NCBI GenBank assembly: GCA_035695045.1 | Contig: DASSEX010000089.1 | Coordinates: forward strand, 1-36,440 | DNA length: 36,440 nt | Source of the DNA: DASSKP01 sp035695045 | GTDB taxonomy: Bacteria > Actinomycetota > Actinomycetes > JAFAQI01 | Direction of reading: 5' to 3' | In this document: positions 14,885-23,460 of the stretch, one piece after another | Layout: every line of letters begins with the position of its first letter | How positions within the stretch are numbered: position 1 is the first letter of the stretch | The notes under the pieces: model-generated | Seen by the model: the letters and a program-made list of their open reading frames with translations, nothing else | What the model was told of the DNA's origin: nothing | The model's database searches: none | Translations under genes and position numbers: made by a program

Positions 14885-15853
14885 TCAGAGGGTGAAGACG
14901 ACCTTGCCGAACAGGTCTCCGTCCGCCATTCGCCGGAATCCCTCGGCAGCCTCCGACAGCGGAAGCTCCGAGTCGATCGCCGGCCGCACACCTGTCGCCA
15001 CGAGGAAGCTCAGCATCTGCTCGAGCTCGGTCCGGTTGCCCATCGTCGAGCCGAGGACGTCGACCTGGGTGAAGAAGATCCGGGCGAGCTGCGTCTGCAC
15101 CGTCAGCCCGCTCGTGCCGCCGCAGACGACGACCCGGCCGCCGGGCCTCGTCGAGCGGATCGAGTGGTCCCAGGTCGCCTCTCCCACGCTGTCGATGACC
15201 GCGTCCACGCGACCGGGAAGTCGAGCGCCCGACTCGAAGGCGGCATGCGCGCCGAGGTCGAGCGCGCGCTTGCGCTTCTCCTCATTTCGGCTGGTGGCCC
15301 AGACCTGGAGCCCTGCCGCGTGCGCCAACGCGATCGCCGCTGTCGCGACACCTCCGCCCGCGCCCTGCACCAGGACGGTGTCGCCAGGCTTCGCGCCGGA
15401 TCGGGAGAAGAGCATCTTGTACGCCGTCAGCCAGGCAGTGGGCAGGCACGCTGCCTCGGCGAAGGACAGCTCCGCCGGCTTCGGCACCAGGTTGCGGCGC
15501 GGCACAGCGACCTTCTCCGCGAACGTCCCGGGATGGCGCTCCGACAACAGGGACCGACGCGGGTCGTAGGTCTCGTCGCCCCGTCCCGCATCCGGGTCAC
15601 CGATCACCGAGTGCACGACGACCTCGTTGCCTTCTTCGTCGATCCCCGCCGCGTCGCCGCCGAGGATCATCGGCAGCTGGTCTGCGGCGAGGGCCTGCCC
15701 GCGCAAGGCCCACAGGTCGTGGTGGTTGAGCGACGCGGCCTTCACCGTGACGGTCACCCATCCGTCGGGAACCGTGGGATCCGGCTGCTCCCCCACCTCC
15801 AGTCCGGACAGCGGATCGTCGGCGGACAGCCTGGCGGCGTAAGCAGCGAGCAT
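14885..15853 (-). CDS. MDR-family zinc-binding dehydrogenase / quinone oxidoreductase
   Basis: 322 residues. The N-terminal GroES-like fold is shown by VTVKAASLNHHDLWALRG and PMILGGDAAGIDEEGNEVV. The nucleotide-binding motif is VLVQGAGGGVATAAIALAHA, with ATSRNEEKRKRALDLGAHAA after it, suggesting NADPH. The catalytic-zinc cysteine is replaced (NHHD), as in the quinone-oxidoreductase branch, although a zinc-dependent activity cannot be excluded. It is cytoplasmic. The stop at 14885 lies 50 bp upstream of the next gene's start. The start at 15853 is 9 bp downstream of the malic enzyme stop, so the two are likely co-transcribed. Confidence 0.9.
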   Translation of the reverse strand: MLAAYAARLSADDPLSGLEVGEQPDPTVPDGWVTVTVKAASLNHHDLWALRGQALAADQLPMILGGDAAGIDEEGNEVVVHSVIGDPDAGRGDETYDPRRSLLSERHPGTFAEKVAVPRRNLVPKPAELSFAEAACLPTAWLTAYKMLFSRSGAKPGDTVLVQGAGGGVATAAIALAHAAGLQVWATSRNEEKRKRALDLGAHAAFESGARLPGRVDAVIDSVGEATWDHSIRSTRPGGRVVVCGGTSGLTVQTQLARIFFTQVDVLGSTMGNRTELEQMLSFLVATGVRPAIDSELPLSEAAEGFRRMADGDLFGKVVFTL

Positions 15854-15862
15854 GACTCGAAC

Positions 15863-17029
15863 TTAGAGGCGGGCCACACCCTCGCGGCGCGCCGCCTCGG
15901 CGACAGCCGCGGCGACAGCCGGTCCGACCCGCTCGTCGAACACGCTCGGAATCACACAGTCATCGCTGAGGTCCGGTCCCACGACGGCCGCGATCGCGTC
16001 CGCCGCCGCCAGTTTCATGCCCTCCGTGATCCCGGTGGCCCGGACGTCGAGCGCGCCACGGAAGACGCCCGGGAAGGCCAGCACGTTGTTGATCTGGTTG
16101 GGGAAGTCGCTGCGACCGGTAGCCATCACGCGCGCGTACTTGCGGCCGACCTCGGGATGGATCTCCGGGTTCGGGTTGGCGAGCGCGAAGATGATCGCGT
16201 CCTTCGCCATCGTCGCGACCGCCTCGTCGGCGACCTTGCCGGACGAGACGCCGATGTAGACGTCGGCGCCGTTGAGCGCCTCCTCGATCGACCCGACCAG
16301 GCCGACCTTGTTGGTCAGCCCGGCCATCTCCATCTTGATGGCGGTCATGCCGCTGCGCCCCTCGTGCAGCAGCCCCTTGCTGTCGGCGATCGCCACATCG
16401 CCGATACCTGCTTCGAGCAGGATCTTCGTGCACGCGACACCGGCCGCGCCGGCACCACTGACGACGACACGCAGGTCCCCGAGCGTGCGCCCGGTCAGCC
16501 GCGCCGCGTTGTTGAGCGCAGCCAGCACCACGATGGCGGTGCCGTGCTGGTCGTCGTGGAAGACCGGGATGTCGAGCCGCTCCTTCAGCCGGTCCTCGAT
16601 CTCGAAGCATCGCGGAGCGCTGATGTCCTCGAGGTTGATCCCGCCGAAGGCCGGAGCGATGCGAACCACGGTCTCGACGATGTGGTCGACGTCCTTCGAG
16701 TCCAGCGCGATCGGCACCGCGTCGACGCCGCCGAACTGCTTGAACAGCAGGGCCTTGCCCTCCATGACCGGAAGCGACGCGGCCGGCCCGATGTCGCCGA
16801 GACCGAGCACCGCTGTGCCGTCCGTCACGACGGCGACCGTCGAGCTCTTCCACGTGTAGTCGTGCACGAGCTCGGGCTGGTCGGCGATCGCAAGGCAGAC
16901 CTCGGCGACGCCGGGCGTGTAGGCGAGCGACAGGTCGTCGCGGTCGCGGAGCGGCACCTTGGAGACGACCTCGATCTTGCCGCCGCGGTGCAGGGCGAAG
17001 ACGGGGGCCTCGAAATCAGGGGCGGACAT
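15863..17029 (-). CDS. NAD(P)-dependent malic enzyme
   Basis: 388 residues of the short bacterial malic enzyme class. It catalyses oxidative decarboxylation of malate to pyruvate and CO2. Motifs: SLAYTPGVAEVCLAI (catalytic Tyr), STVAVVTDGTAVLGLGDIGP, SLPVMEGKALLFK (Lys), metal-binding region ISAPRCFEIE, FHDDQHGTAIV, dinucleotide fold VVSGAGAAGVACTKILLEAG and ALANPNPEI. The ATG at 17029 (MSAPDFEAPVFALHRGGKIE) has GGAGAG just upstream. A longer frame from GTG 17191 would add non-homologous residues running through the intergenic promoter region. It is divergent from the ABC transporter operon and followed after 9 bp by the oxidoreductase gene. Confidence 0.95.
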   Translation of the reverse strand: MSAPDFEAPVFALHRGGKIEVVSKVPLRDRDDLSLAYTPGVAEVCLAIADQPELVHDYTWKSSTVAVVTDGTAVLGLGDIGPAASLPVMEGKALLFKQFGGVDAVPIALDSKDVDHIVETVVRIAPAFGGINLEDISAPRCFEIEDRLKERLDIPVFHDDQHGTAIVVLAALNNAARLTGRTLGDLRVVVSGAGAAGVACTKILLEAGIGDVAIADSKGLLHEGRSGMTAIKMEMAGLTNKVGLVGSIEEALNGADVYIGVSSGKVADEAVATMAKDAIIFALANPNPEIHPEVGRKYARVMATGRSDFPNQINNVLAFPGVFRGALDVRATGITEGMKLAAADAIAAVVGPDLSDDCVIPSVFDERVGPAVAAAVAEAARREGVARL

Positions 17030-17214
17030 CGGCAGGCTCTCCACAGCCACGACGGAACTCCAGAAGATCGTGCAGGTGGCGGAGCCGGTCGGGCCCTCGG
17101 TGATGGCGTCGGGGGTCACCCGAAGATGTACCAAATCTTGACACAGCAGTTTCGCGGCGGATCGGGCCGCCCCTGGCAAGATGTCGCTCACGACAACCGC
17201 CGGAGGTCTTCGAC

Positions 17215-18102
17215 GTGAACCGCTCTTCCCGCTCAGGCGTGTACGCCGCCGCCCTCATCTGCACGCTGACCCTCGTCGCCGCCTGCGGCAGCAGCTCGTC
17301 CGGCGGTAAACAGACCATCCAGACGAAATCGTCCGTCGACGCGGCTGCCGCCGCCAAGGTGCCGAGCGGCCTGAAGAGCGCCGGCACCCTCAAGGTCGCG
17401 ACCGACGCCTCCTATGCCCCCAACGAGTTCTTCGCCTCGGACAACAAGACCATCCAGGGCATGGACGTCGACCTCGGTCACGCCATCGGCGGCGTGCTGG
17501 GCCTCAAGTTCCAGTTCGTCAACGTGAGCTTCGACAGCATCATCCCCAACCTCGGCTCTCGCTACGACCTGGGCATGTCGTCCTTCACGGACAACAAGGA
17601 CCGCGAGAAGGTCGTCGACATGGTCGACTACTTCACCGCCGGCACCTCCTTCCTCGCGAAGAAGGGGTCGTCGCTCAATCCCTCGAGCGTCGCCGACCTG
17701 TGCGGAAAGACGGCCGCTGTCGAGAAGGGCACGACCCAGCTCGACGACCTCAACGCACAGAAGAAGAAGTGCAAGCTGAACGTGCTCGCGTTCCCCGACC
17801 AGAACGGCGCGAACCTCGCGCTGCAGTCCGGCCGCGCTGACGTCGTCCTCGCCGACTCCCCCGTGGCGGCGTACGCGGCGAAGCAGTCGAACGGTCAGTT
17901 CGTTCTTGTCGGCAAGCCCTACGGCACAGCTCCCTACGGCATCGCCGTGCCGAAGGACTCGGCACACGCGGGTCTCGCAGACGCCATCTCCATGGCCCTC
18001 GCGGACCTCAGCAAGAGCGGCACTTACCAGCAGATTCTGCAGAAGTGGGGCGTCCAAGCCGGAGCGGTGACATCGTTCGGCCTGAACGGGGCAGTCAGCT
18101 AG
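17215..18102 (+). CDS. Amino-acid ABC transporter substrate-binding lipoprotein
   Basis: 295 residues. A lipoprotein signal (GVYAAALICTLTLVAACGSS) has its lipobox Cys at residue 24. The mature protein is the family-3 polar amino-acid binding fold: LKVATDASYAPNEFFASDNK, GMDVDLGHAIGGVLGLKFQF, then YDLGMSSFTDNKDREKVVDM and the domain-swap region LCGKTAAVEKGTTQLDDL. It captures a polar or acidic amino acid outside the membrane for the permease encoded 9 bp downstream. GTG 17215 follows CGGAGG. First gene of a three-gene operon. Confidence 0.94.
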   Translation: MNRSSRSGVYAAALICTLTLVAACGSSSSGGKQTIQTKSSVDAAAAAKVPSGLKSAGTLKVATDASYAPNEFFASDNKTIQGMDVDLGHAIGGVLGLKFQFVNVSFDSIIPNLGSRYDLGMSSFTDNKDREKVVDMVDYFTAGTSFLAKKGSSLNPSSVADLCGKTAAVEKGTTQLDDLNAQKKKCKLNVLAFPDQNGANLALQSGRADVVLADSPVAAYAAKQSNGQFVLVGKPYGTAPYGIAVPKDSAHAGLADAISMALADLSKSGTYQQILQKWGVQAGAVTSFGLNGAVS

Positions 18103-18111
18103 GAGGCGACG

Positions 18112-19047
18112 ATGACCTCGGGGGCGGACACGGCGCGCACCGAGCCGAGCGCCGCCCCCGCTGAGCTTCAGGTCGTTCCCGTCCGGCATCCCGGGCGCTG
18201 GGTCGCGGCTGTCGTCGTACTCGTGCTCGGCGCGATGTTCGTGCACTGGCTCATCGCGACGTCGGCGCTGCACTGGCACGTCGTCGGGCACTACGTGTTC
18301 GACTCGGCGATCCTCACCGGCGTACGACGTACGATCGTCCTCACCATCATCGCGATGGCGATCGGCGTCGCGCTGGGCATCGTGCTTGCAGTGATGCGGC
18401 TGTCACAGAACCCGATCGTCTCCGGCGCGGCATGGCTCTACATCTGGTTCTTCCGCGGCACGCCGGTGCTCGTGCAGCTGCTGTTCTGGTACTTCCTGCC
18501 GACGGTCCTGCACTCGGTGTCGCTAGGCGTGCCCTTCGGCCCGTCGTGGTTCCACACCGACCCGAAGACCGTCATCACGCAGTTCAGCGCGGCGATCCTC
18601 GGCCTGGGGCTCAACGAAGGCGCCTACATGGCGGAGATCGCCCGCGCCGGCATCCTGTCGGTCGACGAGGGGCAGACGGAGGCCGCACAAGCCCTCGGCA
18701 TGACCCGGCTCCAGACGATGCGCCGCATCGTCCTCCCGCAGGCGATGCGCGTCATCATTCCGCCGACCGGCAACGAGACGATCTCGATGCTGAAGCTCAC
18801 GTCACTGGTGTTCGCGATCGGTTACATGGAGCTGCTGACGACCGCACAGGTGATCTACGGCCGCACGTTCCAGACGATCCCGCTGCTCATCACGGTGAGC
18901 ATCTGGTACCTCTTCATGACCTCCGTGCTCTACATCGGGCAGTACTACCTGGAGCGCTACTTCGCCCGCGGCTCGACCCGCGACCTGCCGCCGACTCCGG
19001 TGCAGCGAGTGCGCAGGCGACTCGCCCGCGGAGGCGACCGACGATGA
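18112..19047 (+). CDS. Amino-acid ABC transporter permease (HisM/GlnP type)
   Basis: 311 residues with an N-terminal cytoplasmic extension of about 25 residues and five or six membrane segments, beginning WVAAVVVLVLGAMFVHWLIA. The permease EAA loop is well preserved: EIARAGILSVDEGQTEAAQA, LGMTRLQTMRRIVLPQAMR. YIWFFRGTPVLVQLLFW is the HisM-family hallmark. It forms the transmembrane channel, probably as a homodimer since only one permease gene is present. AGGAGG lies before the ATG at 18112. The stop overlaps the start of the ATPase gene (ATGA). Confidence 0.95.
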   Translation: MTSGADTARTEPSAAPAELQVVPVRHPGRWVAAVVVLVLGAMFVHWLIATSALHWHVVGHYVFDSAILTGVRRTIVLTIIAMAIGVALGIVLAVMRLSQNPIVSGAAWLYIWFFRGTPVLVQLLFWYFLPTVLHSVSLGVPFGPSWFHTDPKTVITQFSAAILGLGLNEGAYMAEIARAGILSVDEGQTEAAQALGMTRLQTMRRIVLPQAMRVIIPPTGNETISMLKLTSLVFAIGYMELLTTAQVIYGRTFQTIPLLITVSIWYLFMTSVLYIGQYYLERYFARGSTRDLPPTPVQRVRRRLARGGDRR

Positions 19048-19811
19048 CCGAACCGATGGTGCGCGCTGCCGGCGTGCACAAGAACTTCGGCCGGCAGGAA
19101 GTCCTCAAGGGCATCGACCTCGAGGTGCAGCGCGGCGAGGTCATGTGCATCATCGGCCCCTCGGGCTCCGGCAAGTCGACGTTCCTGCGCTGCATCAACC
19201 ACCTCGAGAAGGTCGACGCCGGCAAGCTCTACGTCGACGGGGAGCTCGTCGGCTACGAACAACGCGGCGACAAGCTCTTCGAGCTGCGCGACAACGAGGT
19301 CGCGCGCAAACGCGCGGAGATCGGCATGGTCTTCCAGCGGTTCAACCTCTTCCCGCACATGACGGCGCTGGAGAACGTCACCGAAGCGCCGGTGTGTGTC
19401 CGAGGTCTGGAGAAGAAGGCGGCGAACGAACGCGGCCGCCAGCTGCTCGAACGCGTCGGGCTCGCCGGCCGCGAGAAGGCCTATCCGCGCCAGCTCTCCG
19501 GTGGCCAGCAGCAGCGGGTGGCGATCGCTCGCGCGCTCGCGATGGACCCGAAGCTGATGCTCTTCGACGAACCGACGAGCGCGCTCGACCCGGAGCTCGT
19601 CGGCGAGGTGCTCGACGTCATGCGCGACCTGGCGACCGAGATGCAGATGACGATGATCGTGGTGACGCACGAGATCGGCTTTGCCCGTGAAGTCGGCGAC
19701 GCGCTGGTGTTCATGGACGACGGCGTCATCGTCGAGTCCGGGCCGCCCAAGGACGTCATCGCCCACCCGCAGCACGAGCGGACCAAAGCGTTCCTCTCCA
19801 AGGTCCTCTAG
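19044..19811 (+). CDS. Amino-acid ABC transporter ATP-binding protein
   Basis: 255 residues. Walker A is GPSGSGKST, the Q-loop lies in GMVFQRFNLFPHMTALENV, the signature is LSGGQQQRVAIARALAM, Walker B is LMLFDEPTSALDPE, and the H-loop is VVTHEIGFAREV. These place it in the polar amino-acid (GlnQ/HisP) family. It powers the preceding permease. Start ATG 19044 overlaps the permease stop and has GGAGG upstream. The stop TAG shares the palindrome CTAG with the sodX stop on the other strand. Confidence 0.96.
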   Translation: MTEPMVRAAGVHKNFGRQEVLKGIDLEVQRGEVMCIIGPSGSGKSTFLRCINHLEKVDAGKLYVDGELVGYEQRGDKLFELRDNEVARKRAEIGMVFQRFNLFPHMTALENVTEAPVCVRGLEKKAANERGRQLLERVGLAGREKAYPRQLSGGQQQRVAIARALAMDPKLMLFDEPTSALDPELVGEVLDVMRDLATEMQMTMIVVTHEIGFAREVGDALVFMDDGVIVESGPPKDVIAHPQHERTKAFLSKVL

Positions 19812-20131
19812 CGAGCTGCGATCCGGCCGGGGCGGGGCCAGAGGCGGAGCACGACCCGGCCGACCACCGCACCGGCCGAGACGCCGCCGAGGTCGCGACT
19901 GTCGGTGCTGCCGAAGGGGTTGTCGCCCTCGAGCCACAGTTCCCCGTCGCGCTCGATCCGGTTCACGCGCTTCACAGACAGTGGCCGCTCGGGGAGCCGT
20001 ACGACGACCACGTCGCCCACCCGCACGGGACGGCGTGCCGCTCGGACGTCGACGAGCAGCTGGTCGCCATGACGGAGCGCGGGAGCCATCGACGGGCCCA
20101 CGACGAGCACCCGACGGAAAGGAAAGCGCAC
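19808..20131 (-). CDS. sodX: S26-type protease, probable Ni-SOD maturation peptidase
   Basis: 107 residues of the signal peptidase I/LexA fold. The catalytic serine is in VVGPSMAPALRHGDQLLVD (Ser14) and the general-base lysine in LSVKRVNRI; EGDNPFGSTDSRDLG is the usual C-terminal block. There is no membrane anchor, so it is a cytoplasmic protease and not a standard leader peptidase. Small proteases of this type sit beside sodN and are proposed to cut the Ni-SOD precursor just before the nickel-hook histidine. Here sodN is divergent, 50 bp away, which supports that assignment. The stop overlaps the ABC ATPase stop by 4 nt. Confidence 0.88.
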   Translation of the reverse strand: MRFPFRRVLVVGPSMAPALRHGDQLLVDVRAARRPVRVGDVVVVRLPERPLSVKRVNRIERDGELWLEGDNPFGSTDSRDLGGVSAGAVVGRVVLRLWPRPGRIAAR

Positions 20132-20181
20132 GGCGATAGTGTCGCTTCGTAGCCCACCGTTCCGCGAAATCAGGAGGACGT

Positions 20182-20583
20182 ATGTTGCGTCGTCTGTTCC
20201 GGCCGAGCATCACCGTCTCGGCTCACTGCGACCTGCCGTGCGGCGTCTACGACCCTGCACAGGCCCGGATCGAGGCGGAGTCGGTCAAGGCGATCTGCGA
20301 GAAGTACCAAGGCAACGAGGACCCGGTCTTCCGGACCCGTGCGTTGTTCATCAAGGAGCAGCGAGCCGAGCTCGTGAAGCACCACCTCTGGGTGCTCTGG
20401 ACCGACTACTTCAAGCCGCCGCACTTCGAGAAGTACCCCAACCTGCACCAGCTGTTCAACGAGGCGACCAAGCTCGCCGGCGCCGCCGGCGGCAAGGGCA
20501 GCGTCGACCCGGCCGAGGCCGAGAAGCTGCTACAGAAGATCGCCGAGATCGACAAGATCTTCTGGGAGACGAAGCAGGCTTAG
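20182..20583 (+). CDS. sodN: Nickel-containing superoxide dismutase
   Basis: 133 residues. A 14-residue propeptide (MLRRLFRPSITVSA) precedes the nickel hook HCDLPCGVYDP. After cleavage the new N-terminal His, Cys2 and Cys6 bind nickel. The rest is the four-helix bundle (EAESVKAICEKYQGNEDPVF, HHLWVLWTDYFKPPH, the Lys-rich helix, and IDKIFWETKQA). It forms a hexamer that dismutates superoxide in the cytoplasm. Start ATG 20182 has AGGAGG before it. It is divergent from sodX with a 50-bp shared intergenic region, in which I see no clear Nur-type inverted repeat. Confidence 0.97.
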   Translation: MLRRLFRPSITVSAHCDLPCGVYDPAQARIEAESVKAICEKYQGNEDPVFRTRALFIKEQRAELVKHHLWVLWTDYFKPPHFEKYPNLHQLFNEATKLAGAAGGKGSVDPAEAEKLLQKIAEIDKIFWETKQA

Positions 20584-20622
20584 TCCTGAACCTGCAGCGC
20601 CTGTACGACGACGGGCACGCCG

Positions 20623-21108
20623 TTGATCCGTGACGCCACGGTCGACGACGTGCCCGTCATCGTGTCCCTGGTGCGCGAGCTGGCCGCGTACGAGCGCGAG
20701 CCGGACGCGGCCGTCGCCACGGAGGACGACTACCGCAGCGCGCTGTTCGGTGATCGACCCCGCGCGTGGTGCCTGCTCGCCGAGGACGACAGCGGCGACG
20801 TCGTCGGATTCGCCTTGTGGTTCTTCAACTTCTCGACCTGGCGGGGCCGGCACGGCGTCTATCTCGAGGATCTCTTCGTACGCCCTGAGGCGCGTGGCGG
20901 CGGGCACGGTCGCGCCTTGCTCGCAGAGCTGGCACGGATCGCCGTCGGCAACGACTGCGCGCGGATGGAGTGGGTCGTCCTCGACTGGAACGAGTCCGCG
21001 CACGGCTTCTACCGTGCGCTCGGCGCCGCACCCATGGACGAGTGGACGGTGTGGCGACTGACCGGTGAAGACCTCGACGCGCTGGCGAGCGGACGATCGC
21101 TGCGCTGA
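20623..21108 (+). CDS. GNAT-family N-acetyltransferase
   Basis: 161 residues with the GNAT fold. Motif A is YLEDLFVRPEARGGGHGRAL (acetyl-CoA pyrophosphate-binding GGGHGR) and motif B is WVVLDWNESAHGFYRALGA. WFFNFSTWRGRHGVYLEDLF resembles the diamine/spermidine acetyltransferase branch, so an amine or polyamine substrate is possible but not shown. The start is a TTG at 20623, giving the usual N-terminus IRDATVDDVPVIVSLV; no nearby ATG or GTG gives it. The gene is 39 bp downstream of sodN on the same strand. Confidence 0.88.
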   Translation: MIRDATVDDVPVIVSLVRELAAYEREPDAAVATEDDYRSALFGDRPRAWCLLAEDDSGDVVGFALWFFNFSTWRGRHGVYLEDLFVRPEARGGGHGRALLAELARIAVGNDCARMEWVVLDWNESAHGFYRALGAAPMDEWTVWRLTGEDLDALASGRSLR

Positions 21109-21218
21109 ACGGGTGGTTCCGCGACTAAGTCGCACCCGACCTGTAACGGCATGCGCCCCCGCGTGCATATCCGGGCAACGTACGGCGTCCAGCCGCCGTC
21201 CCCAACCTGGAGGTCGCC

Positions 21219-21950
21219 ATGCGCCACCGCGCCCGTCTGCTCGCTCTCACGCTCTCCGCGCCGCTGTCCGTGGTGGCGTACCACCCGGTGCAGGCGCTCG
21301 CCGCGACGTCGGCGACCTGCGCCGGCCACACGGCCACCATCGTCGTGACGTCGAGCTCTCCCCACAACGTGTACGGCACCGACCATGCCGACGTCATCAA
21401 GGTCGAGGCGGCGGGTCACGTGGTCTGGGCGCGCGGTGGCAACGACCTCATCTGCGGCTCCGCAGGCGCGGACCAGCTGCACGGAGGCGCCGGCAGCGAC
21501 AGGATCTTCGGCAACGCCGGCAACGACCTGATCGTGGGCGGGTCCGGCAACGACACGCTCAACGGTGGAGACGGCGCGGACACCATCGACGGCAATGACG
21601 GCAACGACACCATCAGCGGGGGCGCCGGCAACGACACCGAGAACGGTGGCGCCGGGGACGACACCGAGAACGGTGGGATCGGCAACGACACGCTCAACGG
21701 CGGCGGCGCGGACGACACGCTGAACGGCGGTTCCGGCGACGACGTCGAGAACGGCGGGACCGGCAACGACGTCGAGAACGGCGGGACCGGCAACGACACC
21801 CTGAACGGCGACGACGGCAACGACACGCTCAACGGTGACGACGGCAACGACACCATGGACGGTGGCAGCGGCACGGACACCGAGGACGGCGGCTCGGGCA
21901 CCGACACGGGCGACAACTCCGGCAGCGACGGCGGAACGTCCACCGGCTGA
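21219..21950 (+). CDS. Secreted RTX-type calcium-binding repeat protein
   Basis: 243 residues. The signal peptide MRHRARLLALTLSAPLSVVA ends near QALAATS (about residue 29). From about residue 50 the protein is nonapeptide repeats of the GGxGxDxUx kind (GGAGSDRIFGNAGNDLIV, GGSGNDTLNGGDGADTIDGN) that form a calcium-binding beta-roll. Later repeats become Asp/Asn/Glu-rich (ENGGTGNDVENGGTGNDTLN) and the end is Ser/Gly/Thr-rich without a classical type I secretion tail. No catalytic domain is present, so a structural or calcium-buffering surface role is a guess. GGAGG lies before the ATG. Repeat copies are similar at DNA level. Confidence 0.88.
   Translation: MRHRARLLALTLSAPLSVVAYHPVQALAATSATCAGHTATIVVTSSSPHNVYGTDHADVIKVEAAGHVVWARGGNDLICGSAGADQLHGGAGSDRIFGNAGNDLIVGGSGNDTLNGGDGADTIDGNDGNDTISGGAGNDTENGGAGDDTENGGIGNDTLNGGGADDTLNGGSGDDVENGGTGNDVENGGTGNDTLNGDDGNDTLNGDDGNDTMDGGSGTDTEDGGSGTDTGDNSGSDGGTSTG
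21540..21914 (+). repeat. Tandem 27-bp coding repeats
   Basis: The beta-roll region is built of 27-bp units around GGCAACGACACCCTGAACGG and variants. Adjacent starts such as 21789 and 21816 are exactly 27 bp apart. Near-identical neighbours suggest repeat-number change by slippage or recombination. Confidence 0.75.
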
Positions 21951-21969
21951 GCTTCGTTCCTGGCTCAGC
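21946..21969. terminator. Bidirectional hairpin containing both stop codons
   Basis: GCTGAGC (21946-21952) pairs with GCTCAGC (21963-21969). The plus-strand TGA of the RTX gene is in the left arm and the minus-strand TGA of the acyltransferase in the right arm. It is placed to terminate both convergent genes. Confidence 0.55.
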
Positions 21970-23407
21970 GTGCAGCGGCAGCGGGCGGCGCGGTCTTCGG
22001 GACCGGCGTCGCCCGTTGCCGCTCTGCGCGCGCCCGCTCGACCATCGCCCGGGTACCACGGACGATTCCCTGCACCAGCACGTCCGCGTCGGGCGTCGTG
22101 GCCGCGTCGCACGTGATGCCGAAGCTGAGCTCGCGCTCGTAGGAGAACATCGCCACGCCGATCCGGAGCCGGTCGCCGATCGGGACGTACGGGTAGGCGT
22201 GCAGCATCCGCCGACCGAACGCATAGAGCGGGAAGGACGGACCGGGCACGTTCGTCGTCACCGTGGTCAGCGACCGCTGCGGGAGCCGGAACGCAGTGCG
22301 CAGCGTGGACTGGACCGCATCGAACGGCAGATGCTGCGCGAGCCGCGTCGTCCAGGCACCCGCCTCCGCCTCACCGGAGGCCTTGAGCCGCGCCATCCCG
22401 ACCTGAACCGCGCGCAGCTGCTCGATCGGGTCGGTCAGCCAGACCGGCAGATCGAGGAGGAGTGCGGAGACCCGGTTGTCGCGGATGCCCTCGTCACCGG
22501 GCGCGCGTGTCGACACCGGGACGAGCGTGCGCACGCTGTGCTTCGCCGGATGTTCACCGCGGGACTCGAGCAGGGCGCGGAATCCGGCGGTCACGGCCGC
22601 GAGAGCGACGTCATTGATGGTGCCGCCGTAGGCGCGACGCACGGTCTGTACGTCCTCGAACGGCACGGCGACGAACCGGTAGCGCCGATGCGCACCTGAC
22701 TCGCCCAACAAGGACGTCACGTGCACGGGCAACACCGCCGTGCCCAGCGCCGCCAGGCCGCGGGCGAGGACGGTCGACGTCCGAAGCGCCGTCCGCGGCG
22801 AGCGGAGCAGTCGTCCCATCGTCGTCGCCAGAGCGACCGGTTCAGTCATCCGATGAGCGATCGCCTGCACCATCAGGAACGCTCCTGACGGCGCCGGACG
22901 CGGTGTCCATTCCTGCGCGGGCGGCCACTCGGCGTCGGGGGTCAGATCCAGCATCACGGCGAGGACGTCCGTCCCGGAGATGCCGTCGACGAGGCAGTGG
23001 TGCACCTTGGACAACAGCGCCCACCTGCCGTCGGGAAGCCCTTCGACGACCCACGCCTCCCACAGCGGCTTCTCCCGATCCAGCCGGTGCGACATCACCC
23101 GTCCGACCACCCGCCGCAGCACTGCGTCGTCCGCGCCGCGCGGGAGCGCGGTCCGCCGTACGTGGTAGTTGATGTCGAACGCCTCGTCGTCGATCCAGAC
23201 CGGCGGACCCAACGAGAACGGCACCGGACGGACCTTCTGGCGGTACCTCGGCAGCAGCGTCAGCTTGCGCAGCATCGCCTCGACGAACAGTTCGTGGCTC
23301 GGGGCCGGACCCTCGAAGATGCCGACGGATCCGATGTGCAGACCGGAGTGCGGGTCGGCGTCCTCCAGCACGAGGAACGCCGCGTCCAGTGGCGACATGG
23401 CCTCCAT
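21965..23407 (-). CDS. WS/DGAT acyltransferase (wax ester synthase / diacylglycerol acyltransferase)
   Basis: 480 residues. The N-terminus MSPLDAAFLVLEDADPHSGL and the catalytic motif VHHCLVDGIS (HHxxxDG, about residue 135) define the family, with supporting LDREKPLWEAWVVEGLPDGR and NRVSALLLDLPV. It transfers acyl groups from acyl-CoA to diacylglycerol or long-chain alcohols, making storage triacylglycerol or wax ester at the membrane. Near the C-terminus TTVTTNVPGPSFPLYAFGRR is the second conserved block. The start is 23407, with ATG 23398 an alternative that gives the usual MSPLDAAF start. The gene converges with the RTX gene. The tail is Arg/Ala-rich. Confidence 0.93.
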   Translation of the reverse strand: MEAMSPLDAAFLVLEDADPHSGLHIGSVGIFEGPAPSHELFVEAMLRKLTLLPRYRQKVRPVPFSLGPPVWIDDEAFDINYHVRRTALPRGADDAVLRRVVGRVMSHRLDREKPLWEAWVVEGLPDGRWALLSKVHHCLVDGISGTDVLAVMLDLTPDAEWPPAQEWTPRPAPSGAFLMVQAIAHRMTEPVALATTMGRLLRSPRTALRTSTVLARGLAALGTAVLPVHVTSLLGESGAHRRYRFVAVPFEDVQTVRRAYGGTINDVALAAVTAGFRALLESRGEHPAKHSVRTLVPVSTRAPGDEGIRDNRVSALLLDLPVWLTDPIEQLRAVQVGMARLKASGEAEAGAWTTRLAQHLPFDAVQSTLRTAFRLPQRSLTTVTTNVPGPSFPLYAFGRRMLHAYPYVPIGDRLRIGVAMFSYERELSFGITCDAATTPDADVLVQGIVRGTRAMVERARAERQRATPVPKTAPPAAAAR

Positions 23408-23460
23408 GGCCTTGATGCTGTGCGCGCCCCCGGACGCCGGTCAGAGTCGAAGGTCCCGGC

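Noticed and set aside
17138..17166. TTGACA at 17138 as a promoter for the ABC operon
   Set aside because: No acceptable -10 box lies 16-18 bp downstream (ATCGGG), so I do not call a promoter.
15164..17218. 684-codon plus-strand frame
   Set aside because: Antisense to the quinone oxidoreductase-like gene and malic enzyme, both with conserved motifs.
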